From NCBI GenBank assembly GCA_033763655.1, contig JANRKD010000026.1, positions 108,967-172,966 of the forward strand: a DNA stretch of 64,000 nucleotides, given 5' to 3'. Under the pieces are notes generated by a model. The model had not been told where the DNA came from, did not search any database, and saw nothing but the letters and a program-made list of their open reading frames with translations. The translations under genes were made by a program, and so were the position numbers. Position 1 is the stretch's first letter. Every line of letters starts with the position of its first letter. Below are positions 1 through 9,139 of this stretch, piece by piece. Origin of the DNA: QFOX01 sp033763655 (GTDB lineage: Bacteria > Pseudomonadota > Alphaproteobacteria > Rickettsiales > UBA3002).

Positions 1-191
1 AGCAGGCAGTTGAGCAGCGTGGTTTTGCCCGCCCCGTTCGGGCCGACGATGGTGATAATCTCGCGCGGAAAAATGCGCAGCGACACCTCGTGCAGCACCT
101 CGCGGCCTGCATAAAATTTGCATACGCCCCGCGCTTCGAGTAAAGGGGCATGCGCTGCCAGAGGGAGTGCCGATGCGACTGCTGTTTCCAT
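1..191 (-). CDS. znuC: Zinc ABC transporter ATP-binding protein, N-terminal part (cut by window edge)
   Basis: The minus strand encodes the start of an ABC ATPase, with the Walker A motif GPNGAGKTT followed by LLNCLL before the window edge truncates it. The neighbouring znuA makes ZnuC, the cytoplasmic ATPase energising zinc import, the likely identity. The only in-frame ATG lies at 191, with an in-frame TAG nine bases upstream, giving about 15 extra residues before the usual LLEARGV-type beginning. This start lies inside the 5' end of the divergent znuA, so the two coding regions overlap head to head by about 19 bp. No strong ribosome binding site is visible. ATPase family is clear; zinc specificity rests on context. 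Confidence 0.75.
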   Translation of the reverse strand, partial: METAVASALPLAAHAPLLEARGVCKFYAGREVLHEVSLRIFPREIITIVGPNGAGKTTLLNCL

Positions 192-1186
192 ACGCCGCTA
201 CGATAGCGGCAATGCTGCTCTCTGCGCAAGCGGCCTCTGCGGGCGGCTTATTCCCGAAGGTGGTGGTGACGGTCGCGCCGCTTAAGCCCTATGTCGATGA
301 AATCCTCCACGGCCACGGCGAAGCGAAAAACCTGCTGCGCCCGGGGCAGGATGCGCACCGCTTCGCGCTCACGCTGCAACAGGCGCAGATGCTCGATGAT
401 GCGGATATTGTCGTGGTGCCGGATCTGGCGATGAGCCCGTTCCTGCAGCGCCTGCTTTCCGGCAGGAAAAATCTGCGGGTGGTCGAACTAAGCGCGCTTA
501 ACGGCGCACAACCCCTGCCCTATGCCCGCGAAAACCCCTGGCTGGCCAGAGCCAAAGCCGCCGGAAAAAAGCCGCACGACGAACACGACGCGCATGATGC
601 GCATGACGAACACGAGCATGACGCGGCAACGGGCAACGACCCGCATCTGTGGCTCGACCCCGAACGCATGGCCGCCCTCGCGCCGCCACTGGCTGCGGCG
701 ATTGCCGCCCACGCCCCCGAGGCACGCACCGCCCTCGCCGCCAATGCGCAGCAGCTGGCCGCCCATCTGCGCCGCGAGGTCATCCCCGCGCTGCGTGAAA
801 TGCTCGCCCGTCCGGCGGCCACCTCAAGCGCGGTGGCCCGCCCGGAAATCCCGTTCCTCACCTACCATGCCGCGTACCAGTATTTCCTCACGCGTTTCGG
901 CCTCACCCATTACGGCGAAATCACGCAGCGGCCCGAGGAATCCATGGGCGCAAAAACCATGGCCGGGATGCTCAATACCGCGACAACCCTGCATGTGCGC
1001 TGCCTGATTGGGGAACAGAAAAACGTGCTGATGACGTCCATCGCCAAATCCACCGGCGCGCGCCTTGTCATCCTCAGCCCCGAACAAACGGTGGCCCGCA
1101 ACGCGGTGGATGCACTCGACTGGATGAAAAACGATTACGACCGTTTTCTTTATGCCACCGCCAAGGCCTTCGCGGAGTGTTTGTAA
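173..1186 (+). CDS. znuA: Zinc ABC transporter periplasmic binding protein ZnuA
   Basis: 337-residue metal-binding lipocalin-unrelated cluster A-I solute-binding protein that captures Zn(II) in the periplasm for the ZnuBC permease. A signal peptide ends near ASA at residue 24. Expected histidine ligands are visible in DAHRF, DPHLWLDP and LTYHAAY. A His/Asp/Glu-rich loop (HDEHDAHDAHDEHEH) around residues 135-150 is characteristic of zinc-specific members. The ATG at 173 is preferred over the in-frame GTG at 167 because GAGGGA at 161-166 sits at proper distance only from 173. Divergent from znuC; a Zur-type regulator would be expected, but no Zur box is recognised. Confidence 0.93.
   Translation: MRLLFPYAATIAAMLLSAQAASAGGLFPKVVVTVAPLKPYVDEILHGHGEAKNLLRPGQDAHRFALTLQQAQMLDDADIVVVPDLAMSPFLQRLLSGRKNLRVVELSALNGAQPLPYARENPWLARAKAAGKKPHDEHDAHDAHDEHEHDAATGNDPHLWLDPERMAALAPPLAAAIAAHAPEARTALAANAQQLAAHLRREVIPALREMLARPAATSSAVARPEIPFLTYHAAYQYFLTRFGLTHYGEITQRPEESMGAKTMAGMLNTATTLHVRCLIGEQKNVLMTSIAKSTGARLVILSPEQTVARNAVDALDWMKNDYDRFLYATAKAFAECL
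194..210. promoter_or_regulatory. Inverted repeat at the znuC/znuA divergent start
   Basis: GCCGCTA and TAGCGGC form a perfect 7-bp inverted repeat around CGA, immediately upstream of the znuC start and inside the znuA signal-peptide codons. Its position would suit an operator or a small hairpin controlling znuC. It does not match a known Zur-box consensus, so function is unproven and it could be chance. Confidence 0.3.
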
Positions 1187-1196
1187 AGTCGTTTGA

Positions 1197-1781
1197 CTAT
1201 AAGAAAATCCGGCGAATCAGCGCCACACGCGGGGATTTTTTCATCCGCTCCCAGGTTGCTTCGTTATCGCCAAACAGCGTCACCCCGAAGGCGACCGCGA
1301 TGGCCAGCACCATCCCAAGCGATAGCAGCACGCCCAGCAGGTAATACATCGGCGTGGCGATGGCGGGCAGCGTCTGCATGAAAAACCCGCCAAGGTGAAA
1401 CCCGAGCGACGCAAGAATCAGCAGCATCAGCACGGTCAGTTTCTCGCGGGCGATACCCACCAGCAGGCCGATGCACAAAATCGCGCCGAGGATGAAATAG
1501 CGCAGGAACGGATCATGCATGACATCGAGCGAAAGCGCGCCGCCGACCATAATCATCAGCGTGAAGGCAATTGGCATCAGCAGCAACCCGTCACGCGGCA
1601 GCAGGGCGGCAGCCACCCCCACCAGCGTAATCAGCAGCAGCAGGGGCGCATGCTCGAGCGGCGCGCTGAAGCCAAGGCTCAGGCCCGCACTCGCCAGCGC
1701 TGTGGGCTGCGCAATCAGCAGCGGCAGCGCCCCGAGGATGAACAGCACCATCGTCAGCAGGATAAAGCGTTGGCTCGACAT
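1197..1781 (-). CDS. HupE/UreJ-like integral membrane protein
   Basis: 194 residues with about six hydrophobic segments. The MPIAFTLMIMVGGAL segment and general layout resemble HupE/UreJ proteins, which are associated with nickel or cobalt handling. The histidine-rich motif of typical HupE (HP..GLDH) is replaced here by APLEHAP, so metal transport is uncertain. The start at 1781 is chosen because AAAGGAG lies just upstream; a longer open frame to 2177 has no support. Convergent with znuA, ending 10 bp from its stop, so it may belong to the same trace-metal locus. Confidence 0.6.
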   Translation of the reverse strand: MSSQRFILLTMVLFILGALPLLIAQPTALASAGLSLGFSAPLEHAPLLLLITLVGVAAALLPRDGLLLMPIAFTLMIMVGGALSLDVMHDPFLRYFILGAILCIGLLVGIAREKLTVLMLLILASLGFHLGGFFMQTLPAIATPMYYLLGVLLSLGMVLAIAVAFGVTLFGDNEATWERMKKSPRVALIRRIFL

Positions 1782-1895
1782 GAAGGCTCCTTTGAGGCAC
1801 GCCCGGGGGTCACAGGCTGGCACGATTTTAGCCGCGCGCACGCAATTAGCCACAAAAAAGCTGCGCGGCGGGAACATCTTTGCTAGCCTCCTGCC

Positions 1896-2678
1896 ATGCG
1901 CCCTCGTTTGCTGAGCCTTGTCGTTCTGCTGCTGACCTGCCTGCCCGCGCAGGCGGCGGAGATGACGCAACCCAGGCCCAACCTCACCATCCTGACCGAT
2001 GAATCGATGCTGCTGCCGCTGGCGCAGATTGCCCGCGATTATGCCAGCGAAAGCCGTACCCCGCTGACCATAGTCGTCAAAAACGCGGAGGAAGCACAAA
2101 AACAGATCGAGCAGGGGCTGGAGGCGCACCTGCTCATCACCGCCAATGAGGCGCTGATCGAACAATTGACCGCACAAGGCCTGACCAATGTCTCAAGCCG
2201 CAAGCCGATTGCCCGCACGCAGCTTGCTCTTGTCACTGCCGGCGATCTGGGCGAGCAGGCGAACCTCGCCCGCCGCATTTCCTTCGCCTCGATTCTGGCG
2301 GCCACCCCGAACCTGCCGATTTATGCCGACAGCCCCGCCACCCTCGAAGGCGCGCGCGCGCAGGCCTTGCTCGGCGGCTATGAGTTCTCGGGCGCGCTGG
2401 CGGCACGGCTTGCGGTCAAAAGCAGCCACGACGAAGTCATCACGGCGCTGCGCGACGCGCCCTCGCTGGCGCTGGTGCTCGCGACCGAAGCGGTGGTGGA
2501 GCCGGACATCCGCGTGGCCAGCCTGTTGCCCGATGAGGTCAGCCCCCCCGTGACCTACGACGTGGTCGTGCTTGGCAGCGAACTGATGGAGGCCTCGCAG
2601 GCCTTCGCGAATTATCTTCTGAATCGCCCGACGCGCAGTATTTTCGCCCGGTTCGGCTATCAGCCGCCTGCGGAGTGA
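1896..2678 (+). CDS. ModA-like periplasmic substrate-binding protein
   Basis: 260 residues with a signal peptide ending at AQAA (about residue 20). The order of segments, LTILTDESMLLPLAQIA, then the NAEEAQKQIEQG helix and HLLITANEALIEQL, follows the molybdate-binding protein ModA fold (ADVFISA-type motif degenerate). No modB or modC genes are adjacent, so it is an orphan binding protein; substrate cannot be read from sequence. It is divergent from the HupE-like gene (114-bp shared upstream region), and its last 19 bp overlap the convergent tsaD. Confidence 0.65.
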   Translation: MRPRLLSLVVLLLTCLPAQAAEMTQPRPNLTILTDESMLLPLAQIARDYASESRTPLTIVVKNAEEAQKQIEQGLEAHLLITANEALIEQLTAQGLTNVSSRKPIARTQLALVTAGDLGEQANLARRISFASILAATPNLPIYADSPATLEGARAQALLGGYEFSGALAARLAVKSSHDEVITALRDAPSLALVLATEAVVEPDIRVASLLPDEVSPPVTYDVVVLGSELMEASQAFANYLLNRPTRSIFARFGYQPPAE

Positions 2679-3715
2679 ACCCGCACCAGCTCGGTTAATG
2701 GCCAGCGCGCGCGCGGCTGCACCGATAAATCATCGACCGCACCGGCGCGCAGGCGCTCCATGCCCGCCCAGGCAATCATCGCCGCATTATCGGTGCATAA
2801 GGCCGGTGGCGCGACCACCAGCGGCACGGCATGCGCTGCCGCCAGCAGGCGCAGACGCCCGCCGATCGCCTGATTCGCCGCCACGCCGCCCGCCACCGCC
2901 AGCGCGGTAATGGGGTAGGCCGCCTGCGCCACCGCCAGCGCCTGCCCCACCCGGTCATCGAGCACATCGAGCACGGCCGCTTCGAAGCTCGCCGCCACAT
3001 CCGCGACGATGGCAGGGGTCAGGCGCCCTGCGTGCGCGACTTCTTTCTCGATGCACAACCGCACCGCTGTTTTCAGGCCCGAGAAGGAAAAATCATGGCC
3101 CGCCGTGCCTTTGAGCGGCCTGGGCAAGGCATAGGCTTTGGGGTTGCCCACACGCGCCGCACGTTCGAGTTCCGGGCCGCCGGGATAGGGCAACCCCAGC
3201 ATTTTTGCGCATTTGTCGAAAGCCTCGCCCAGCGCGTCGTCGAGGGTGCCACCGAGGCGCACATAATCTCCCACCCCGCGCACGACGAGCTGCTGGCAAT
3301 GCCCACCCGAGATAAGCAACAGGAAATACGGGAACGCCACGGCATCGGTCAGCCGCACGGTCAGGGCATGGCCTTCGAGATGGTTGATGCCGATGAACGG
3401 TTTGCTGGCCGCCGCCGCCACTGCCTTGCCGACCATCACCCCGACCATGACGCCGCCGATGAGGCCCGGCCCACAGGTGGCCGCCACCGCATCGACCTGC
3501 GCAATATCGAGCTGCGCATCGGCAAGCGCCTGCCGGTAGAGGCGGTCAATCTGCGCCAGATGCGCCCGCGCGGCGATTTCCGGCACCACGCCGCCAAACG
3601 GCGCGTGCTCGGCCTGCTGCGTCGCCAGTGCCTGCGCCAGCACGGTGCGATCCTCGCGCACCAGTGCCACGGCGGTTTCGTCGCAACTTGATTCAATGCC
3701 AAGAACAATACGCAT
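2660..3715 (-). CDS. tsaD: tRNA N6-adenosine threonylcarbamoyltransferase TsaD
   Basis: 351-residue cytoplasmic Kae1/TsaD protein that, with TsaB and TsaE, transfers threonylcarbamoyl from TC-AMP to A37 of ANN-decoding tRNAs. The N-terminal GIESSCDETA motif, the HLEGH metal-binding motif and LLISGGH and AVAGGVAAN nucleotide motifs are present. ATG 3715 is chosen over the in-frame GTG 3721 since AAAGG is spaced for the former. MtaB, which acts on the same modified base, is encoded at 32.5-33.8 kb. The 3' end overlaps the ModA-like gene by 19 bp on the opposite strand. Confidence 0.95.
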   Translation of the reverse strand: MRIVLGIESSCDETAVALVREDRTVLAQALATQQAEHAPFGGVVPEIAARAHLAQIDRLYRQALADAQLDIAQVDAVAATCGPGLIGGVMVGVMVGKAVAAAASKPFIGINHLEGHALTVRLTDAVAFPYFLLLISGGHCQQLVVRGVGDYVRLGGTLDDALGEAFDKCAKMLGLPYPGGPELERAARVGNPKAYALPRPLKGTAGHDFSFSGLKTAVRLCIEKEVAHAGRLTPAIVADVAASFEAAVLDVLDDRVGQALAVAQAAYPITALAVAGGVAANQAIGGRLRLLAAAHAVPLVVAPPALCTDNAAMIAWAGMERLRAGAVDDLSVQPRARWPLTELVRVHSAGG

Positions 3716-3764
3716 GAACACCTTTACACTCGCCAGCGCGGATGCAATCGGCTAATGGCAAGCC

Positions 3765-4682
3765 ATGTCACGCCTTATCCGCATCGGCACCCGTGCCAGC
3801 AAACTCGCCCGCGCGCAAGCCCAAATGGTGGCTGAAGCGCTGCAAACCCTTAACCCCACCCTCGCCATCGCGACGGTGGCCATGACCACTGCCGGTGACC
3901 GCGAACTGCATAAACAGCTCAGCGACTGGGGCTATAAGGGCCTGTTCACGAAAGAACTTGAGGACGCACTCCTTGCCGACAGCATCGACATCGCCGTGCA
4001 TTCGATGAAAGACATGCCGAGTATTTTGCCCGCAGGGCTGACCCTCGCCGCCATGCTGCCGCGCGCGGATGTGCGCGACGCCTGGATCAGCCCGCATTAC
4101 GCCACGCCGGGCGAGGTGCCCGAGGGCGCCACCGTCGGCACGTCCTCGGCACGGCGGGCGGCGCAGTTGCTGCACCGGCGGCCCGATTTGCAGGTGGTGC
4201 CGTTGCGCGGCAATGTCGAAACGCGCCTGCGCAAACTCGATGAAGGCGTCGCAGTAGCTACCTTCCTCGCCAGCGCCGGGCTGATGCGCCTCGGGCTGAC
4301 GCAGCATATCCGCCACGCCATCGCGCCGGAGGAGATGCTGCCCGCCGTCGCGCAGGGCGCCATTGGCATCGAATGCCGCACGGATAACGCCGACATGCGC
4401 GCCCTGCTGGCCCGCATCAACCATGCGCCGACCCTGACCTGCCTCACCGCCGAGCGGGCGTTCCTCGAAGTGCTCGACGGCTCGTGCCGCACGCCGATTG
4501 CGGGCCTTGCGACGCTCGATGGCGACCAGATCCACCTGCGCGGCGAAGTGCTGTCGCTCGATGGCACCCTCCGCCATTTCGATGAAGCGCGCGGCAACGC
4601 GGCGCAAGCCCATGCCCTCGGCGAAGCACTCGGCCACCGCCTGCGCGCACAGGCGAAAGAGGCATTGCAGCGCCATGACTGA
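3765..4682 (+). CDS. hemC: Porphobilinogen deaminase
   Basis: 305 residues, normal family length. Catalyses head-to-tail polymerisation of four porphobilinogens to hydroxymethylbilane in heme synthesis. The N-terminal RIGTRASKLARAQA motif, substrate-binding HSMKDMP and the dipyrromethane-cofactor cysteine in DGSCRTP (about residue 241) are visible. It overlaps hemD by 8 bp, indicating translational coupling. The tsaD-hemC divergent arrangement is common in alphaproteobacteria. Confidence 0.97.
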   Translation: MSRLIRIGTRASKLARAQAQMVAEALQTLNPTLAIATVAMTTAGDRELHKQLSDWGYKGLFTKELEDALLADSIDIAVHSMKDMPSILPAGLTLAAMLPRADVRDAWISPHYATPGEVPEGATVGTSSARRAAQLLHRRPDLQVVPLRGNVETRLRKLDEGVAVATFLASAGLMRLGLTQHIRHAIAPEEMLPAVAQGAIGIECRTDNADMRALLARINHAPTLTCLTAERAFLEVLDGSCRTPIAGLATLDGDQIHLRGEVLSLDGTLRHFDEARGNAAQAHALGEALGHRLRAQAKEALQRHD

Positions 4683-5409
4683 ATATCCGCGCCTCTGGCT
4701 GACCCGCCCACACGATGACAGCGTCGCCTTCGCGCAGGAGCTGGCGCCCTACGGCATTGCGGGCATTGTCGCGCCGGTGCTGCGCATTCTGCCACACCCC
4801 ATTCACGCCCTGCCGCGCGCAACGCCCGATGCGCTGCTGCTCACCAGCCGTCACGCCACGCATGCCCTCGCCGACCTGCCTGCCGCATGGCGCACCCTGC
4901 CTGCCTATTGCGTCGGCCACGCCACGGCGGCAGCGGCGACCGAACACGGGCTGCAAAACATCCTGCCGGGCACCTCCGATGTGCAGACCATCCTGCCGCG
5001 CATTGGCAATGCGCTCTCCACCGGCAGCAGGCTGCTCTACCTCGCGGGCGACGAAACCCGCACCGATGTCAAACATGCGCTGGCGGCCTACGGTGTCGAT
5101 GTCACGGTGATGGTGGTGTATTCGGCAATCGCCAATGCCGCACTCGACGAACCTCTGCGCATGGGGCTGGCCAATGGCAGCATCGGCGGCGCGGTGTTCT
5201 TCTCACCACGCTCGGCACGAATCGCCTGCCTGCTCATCGAAAAAGCCGGGCTGAGCGCCTGTACGCACCGCATGGCGGCCTATTGCCTGAGCGCGAATGT
5301 GGCAAGCGAAGCCAGCCGCCTGCGCTGGCTGTCCCTGCATTCCTGCCCCCGGCCCACCCGGCACAGCTTACGCGAATTGATTGTTTCACACCGCAAAAAA
5401 ACCGGGTAA
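4675..5409 (+). CDS. hemD: Uroporphyrinogen-III synthase
   Basis: 244 residues; cyclises and inverts ring D of hydroxymethylbilane. This poorly conserved family is recognised by the WLTRPHDDS opening, LLTSRHA, YCVGHATA and VFFSPRSA segments in the correct order, and by position directly after hemC. ATG 4675 overlaps the hemC stop, so the longer open frame from 4498 is rejected. Followed 9 bp later by the Mic60-like gene. Confidence 0.88.
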   Translation: MTEYPRLWLTRPHDDSVAFAQELAPYGIAGIVAPVLRILPHPIHALPRATPDALLLTSRHATHALADLPAAWRTLPAYCVGHATAAAATEHGLQNILPGTSDVQTILPRIGNALSTGSRLLYLAGDETRTDVKHALAAYGVDVTVMVVYSAIANAALDEPLRMGLANGSIGGAVFFSPRSARIACLLIEKAGLSACTHRMAAYCLSANVASEASRLRWLSLHSCPRPTRHSLRELIVSHRKKTG

Positions 5410-5418
5410 GAACGCTCC

Positions 5419-6261
5419 ATGGACGAAACCCCGGACAGCCCCTCACGCAGCCTGCCCCTGACTGGCATTTTACTGGTCGCGGTGCTGATAGCGCTCGTCG
5501 GCCTGTGGGTGGTGCAGTCGCATCTGCGCGGCGAACTACGCGAAGCGGCGCAGCAGCAGGCAGGCCGTCACGAGCAACTTGCCGCGCGGATGGATAGCCT
5601 TGCCACCCGCCTTGCCGCGCTCGAACAGGCCCCCCGCCCCGATCATGATGCCGCCGCCGCCCTCGCCCCGCTGACAAGTAACCTGCAAACCCTTGCCGGG
5701 CGGCTGGAGGAACTCGAAAAAGCGGCCGCCGCGAAAAAGGCCGATTCCCTGCCGGTCGTCATCACCCCCGCCGTCACGCCGCCCGCGCGGCAGAGCGCCG
5801 AGGCCGCCCTGCGCGCCCTCATTTTCGCGGCGATGACCGGCAAACCCTACGCCCGCGAACTGGGGGCATGGAGCGCGCTTTCGCACACCGAGGCCACGGA
5901 AGCTTCGCGCCTGCGCATCTTTGCCGAACCCGGCATCCCGGCCGAGATCGACCTGATCCGCCAGCTACGCGACGCGCTCGACCACGCCGGCGCCCGCCCG
6001 GCGGTTGATGATGTCAGCCTTGTCGGCAAAATCAATACGCATCTGGCCGGGCTGGTGAGCATCAAACAAACGACGCCCGCCGACCCTTACACCGCCCTGC
6101 GCGCGCAGCTCGACCACGCCACGCTCGAAACGCTGCTGGGTGAAGTCGAGCGCCTCGATGAACCGGCCCGCGCACCGCTTGCCGCATGGGTCGGCACGGT
6201 TAAAACCCGCGCCGAAGTGCTCGCGGCATTCCAGCAACTCGACACTCGGGACGGGTATTAG
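5419..6261 (+). CDS. Mic60/mitofilin-like inner-membrane protein
   Basis: 280 residues: a short cytoplasmic N-terminus, one transmembrane helix (about residues 14-32), a coiled coil rich in Ala, Gln, Leu and Glu (about 35-105), and a C-terminal helical region beginning near LRALIFAAM. Alphaproteobacterial Mic60 homologues occupy this position between hemD and hemY and shape intracytoplasmic membrane contacts. This one is shorter than most. Assignment relies on architecture plus synteny; the C-terminal signature is weak. Confidence 0.65.
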   Translation: MDETPDSPSRSLPLTGILLVAVLIALVGLWVVQSHLRGELREAAQQQAGRHEQLAARMDSLATRLAALEQAPRPDHDAAAALAPLTSNLQTLAGRLEELEKAAAAKKADSLPVVITPAVTPPARQSAEAALRALIFAAMTGKPYARELGAWSALSHTEATEASRLRIFAEPGIPAEIDLIRQLRDALDHAGARPAVDDVSLVGKINTHLAGLVSIKQTTPADPYTALRAQLDHATLETLLGEVERLDEPARAPLAAWVGTVKTRAEVLAAFQQLDTRDGY

Positions 6262-6263
6262 CC

Positions 6264-7574
6264 ATGCCGGGGTTCCTGCTGTTCATCGCCCTCGTTGCCA
6301 GCCTGATTTTCGGCGGCCAATGGCTAATCGCCCACCCGGGGAATGTCGTCGTCCACTGGCTTGGCTACGACATCACCCTGCATATCGCGGTGGTGACACT
6401 GCTGCTCATTACCCTTTCGCTGCTCGCATCAATCGTCGCGATTACGGTGTGGAAAATCATCAACTGGCCGAAGCGACGCCGCAATCGCCGCCAGTTACGC
6501 ACGCTGCAATCGGGCCTGCGCCAACTGACGCTTGGGGTCACCGCCCTTGCTATGGGCGATGAGGCGGCGGCTGATGCGGCGCTGAAAAAAGCGGTGCTTG
6601 CCCTGCCGGACGACCCGTTGCCCCAACTGCTCACCGCGCAACTGCTGCAGCGTCAGGGCAAACTCGACGATGCGCGGGCGCAGTTTCGCGTGCTGATGCA
6701 GCATAAGGTGACAGCGCCGCTGGCGACCCGCCGCCTCATCGAGCAGCATGTGCAGGCGCGCGAGTGGATCGAGGCCAGCAAACTCGCCGAAATGGCACGC
6801 AAGGAAGCCCCAAAAGACCGCTGGCTGGTGCTGACCCTGATCGACCTCTACGCGCGCGACGACAACAGCACCGCCATGCTGGCCCTAAGCGAAGGCTGGC
6901 AATGGCAATCGCCGCTGACCAAAGACGAGCGCCACCGCACCGCCGCCCTCGCCCATTACCTCGCTGCCCGGCGCGAACGCGACGCCCACAAAAAAGAGCA
7001 GTCGCTGCGCCATGCCGTCGGCTATGCGCCGGATTTCCTCCCGGCGGTGATTGATTTTGCCGCCGCAATCCTCGCGCAGGGGCAACCCCGCCGCGCCCGC
7101 AAATGGCTGCGCGGCGCGTGGGAGAAAACCCCCAGCCCGCTGCTCATCGCCCCGATTCTCGCGACGCTCGACGGCATGCCCGCGCGGGCGCAACTGCGCC
7201 TGCTGCGCCCATTCATGAGCGCCCCTCTCACGATCGCCCACCACCTGCTGGCCGGCGAACAGGCCTTCGCCGCCAGGGAATGGGCGGCGGCAAAAACCTC
7301 GGTCGAGGCGGCACTCACGCTCGAAGAAAACAAAACCGCCTGCCGCCTCATGGCAAAAATCGAAGCGGCCCTACATAACGAGGAAGCCGCCAATCGCTGG
7401 TTGCAGCGCGCGGTGGACGCCGCCGCCGGCGAAACCTGGGTATGCGAGCATTGCGGCGAGCAGCACCCCTCCTGGCACGCGCATTGCGGAGCCTGCCAGC
7501 ATTTCGACAGCCTGCGCTACAGCCGACCGGAGGCCCGCATCACCAGCGTTGAGCTGGCCGCCCCGGCTGCCTGA
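6264..7574 (+). CDS. hemY: HemY-like TPR membrane protein
   Basis: 436 residues with two N-terminal transmembrane segments (about 3-20 and 40-60), the HemY_N region, then TPR-like helices (ADAALKKAVLALPDD, AREWIEASKLAEMA). The C-terminus has CEHCG and CGACQHF pairs, a small zinc-ribbon-like ending seen in alphaproteobacterial members. It begins 2 bp after the Mic60-like stop, completing a hemC-hemD-mic60-hemY transcription unit. Biochemical role is not established; it is linked to heme synthesis by operon only and is unrelated to protoporphyrinogen oxidase. Confidence 0.85.
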   Translation: MPGFLLFIALVASLIFGGQWLIAHPGNVVVHWLGYDITLHIAVVTLLLITLSLLASIVAITVWKIINWPKRRRNRRQLRTLQSGLRQLTLGVTALAMGDEAAADAALKKAVLALPDDPLPQLLTAQLLQRQGKLDDARAQFRVLMQHKVTAPLATRRLIEQHVQAREWIEASKLAEMARKEAPKDRWLVLTLIDLYARDDNSTAMLALSEGWQWQSPLTKDERHRTAALAHYLAARRERDAHKKEQSLRHAVGYAPDFLPAVIDFAAAILAQGQPRRARKWLRGAWEKTPSPLLIAPILATLDGMPARAQLRLLRPFMSAPLTIAHHLLAGEQAFAAREWAAAKTSVEAALTLEENKTACRLMAKIEAALHNEEAANRWLQRAVDAAAGETWVCEHCGEQHPSWHAHCGACQHFDSLRYSRPEARITSVELAAPAA

Positions 7575-8105
7575 CTATTTCTTTTTCACCGGCTTTTTTG
7601 CTGCGCTCCCCTGCTGTGCGGGCGCGGATTTGGCAGGCGGCATATCCCGCACCTGGATTCCGCTTGCGGCATTGTCGAAAACCGGCCCGGTATCAAGCGG
7701 GTAGACCGTGTTTGCCGCCATATTCGCCTGCGATTTCACCGGCGATGGCTGCAAAGCAACCGCCCCGCCGCCGCTGACCCCAAGCGCGCCGCCGCCCGGC
7801 TGAATCCAGGAGCGGTTCTCGCCATCCTGATAGCCGATGAGCTTAGCCGTCAATTGCGGCTGTTCGCTGTCGTAACAGACAATATCGCTCTGCAACTGGT
7901 AGCAGTAGCGCGTCTGCGGGAACGGTGCCGGTAACGGCGGATGGTAGGTAAAAAACTCCGTCCACGAGGCTTTGGTATCATTGAAGGCATGCAGCGTCAC
8001 CGATTGCACCGCCCGCGAGGTATCGGTGATTTTGTCGCAGCCGCTAAGGCCTGCAAGCAGCAGCCCGGCCACCACTGCCGCGCGCCATTGTTTCCTGTTG
8101 TTCAT
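7575..8105 (-). CDS. Conserved lipoprotein of unknown function
   Basis: About 176 residues. A lipobox LAGLSGC follows an N-terminal hydrophobic stretch, so outer- or inner-membrane lipid anchoring is expected. The mid region contains RYCYQLQSDIVCYDSEQPQ, resembling small alphaproteobacterial lipoproteins with a YCYxTLxxVDCY motif. The C-terminus is Ala/Pro/Lys-rich (PAKSAPAQQGSAAKKPVKKK), possibly peptidoglycan interacting. Two ATGs (8111 and 8105) follow AGGAGGAG; 8105 has the better spacing. It abuts hemY convergently. Confidence 0.7.
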   Translation of the reverse strand: MNNRKQWRAAVVAGLLLAGLSGCDKITDTSRAVQSVTLHAFNDTKASWTEFFTYHPPLPAPFPQTRYCYQLQSDIVCYDSEQPQLTAKLIGYQDGENRSWIQPGGGALGVSGGGAVALQPSPVKSQANMAANTVYPLDTGPVFDNAASGIQVRDMPPAKSAPAQQGSAAKKPVKKK

Positions 8106-8252
8106 CCTCATGCTCCTCCTGTGCACCGCCGCCGCGCTTGCGATTGACACTGCCCTGCCGCACGTTATAAGCAAGAGCCTTGCCAATATTTCTTACCCTC
8201 TGTTTTTCTTCGATATAAACTTAGCATAACCCCGTCACAAACGCACGGAGCG

Positions 8253-9134
8253 ATGATGAAACATGTGTTGCTACTCAGTAGCTGCCTTCTCGTGGCGGCG
8301 ACAGCGCAGGCGCAAACCGGCGGCATGCAATCGCCCGCCTACCACGAATGCACGGCGCTGGCCACCAGCAACCCGGCGCAAGCCCTCGCCAAAGCCGAGG
8401 CATGGCTCAACATCGACAGCGGAACCGCTGCCCGGCATTGCCGCGCCATGGCCCTGTTCGGCCTGCACCGCTTCGACGAGGCGGCCAGCGCGCTTGTCGC
8501 CACCCGCGCCTCAATTGCACCCGAAACCATCGGCCTGCGCAGCTATGTCGCACGGCAGGCCGCCGAGGCGTATCTCAAGGCCGAAAGCGCCGACAAAGCC
8601 CTCGCCGTGCTCAGCGAACAAATCGACGACATCGGCAATTACCGCCACGATAACGCCACCGCTGCCAAACTGACCTCGGGCCTGCTGCTTGATCGTGCGC
8701 GGCTCAACATCACCTATGGCCGGCTCGACGCCTCTATCAAAGACCTCGACCACGCCGTCAGCCTCACCCCGCTTGATGAGGAAGTGCTGTTCGAACGCGC
8801 CGGTGTGTTTGAAAAACTCGGCGATCTGCCCCTCGCGCGCAACGATCTCGCGGCGGTGCTGCGCCTCGCCCCGGGCCACAGCGCCGCGAAAAAAGCGCTG
8901 GGCCGCTTAAGCGCCGCCCCTGCCGCACCGGCTCCGGTGGCGGCAACGCCTGACCCGGCAGCAGAACCGGAAGCGGCCCTGTCAAAACCGACGCCGCCTT
9001 CTGCCACCCCCACGAAAAAAGCACCGGATGCCGTGACACCGCCCCTTGGGAAAAAATCCCCGGATGCCGCACCGGCCACCTCGGTAATGACGCGACCCGC
9101 CCTGCCGGTGCCGCCGCCCACATCCGCGCCCTGA
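8253..9134 (+). CDS. Exported TPR-repeat protein
   Basis: 293 residues with a signal peptide (cleavage near AQAQ, residue 20) and tetratricopeptide-like helices across about 25-220, clearest at LDHAVSLTPLDEEVLFERAG and ARNDLAAVLRLAPGHSAAKK. The last 70 residues are Pro/Ala/Thr rich and probably disordered. A periplasmic scaffolding role is plausible, but no partner is indicated. The ATG at 8253 follows CGGAGC. Convergent with asmA (5 bp between stops). Confidence 0.8.
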   Translation: MMKHVLLLSSCLLVAATAQAQTGGMQSPAYHECTALATSNPAQALAKAEAWLNIDSGTAARHCRAMALFGLHRFDEAASALVATRASIAPETIGLRSYVARQAAEAYLKAESADKALAVLSEQIDDIGNYRHDNATAAKLTSGLLLDRARLNITYGRLDASIKDLDHAVSLTPLDEEVLFERAGVFEKLGDLPLARNDLAAVLRLAPGHSAAKKALGRLSAAPAAPAPVAATPDPAAEPEAALSKPTPPSATPTKKAPDAVTPPLGKKSPDAAPATSVMTRPALPVPPPTSAP

Positions 9135-9139
9135 GCCGC

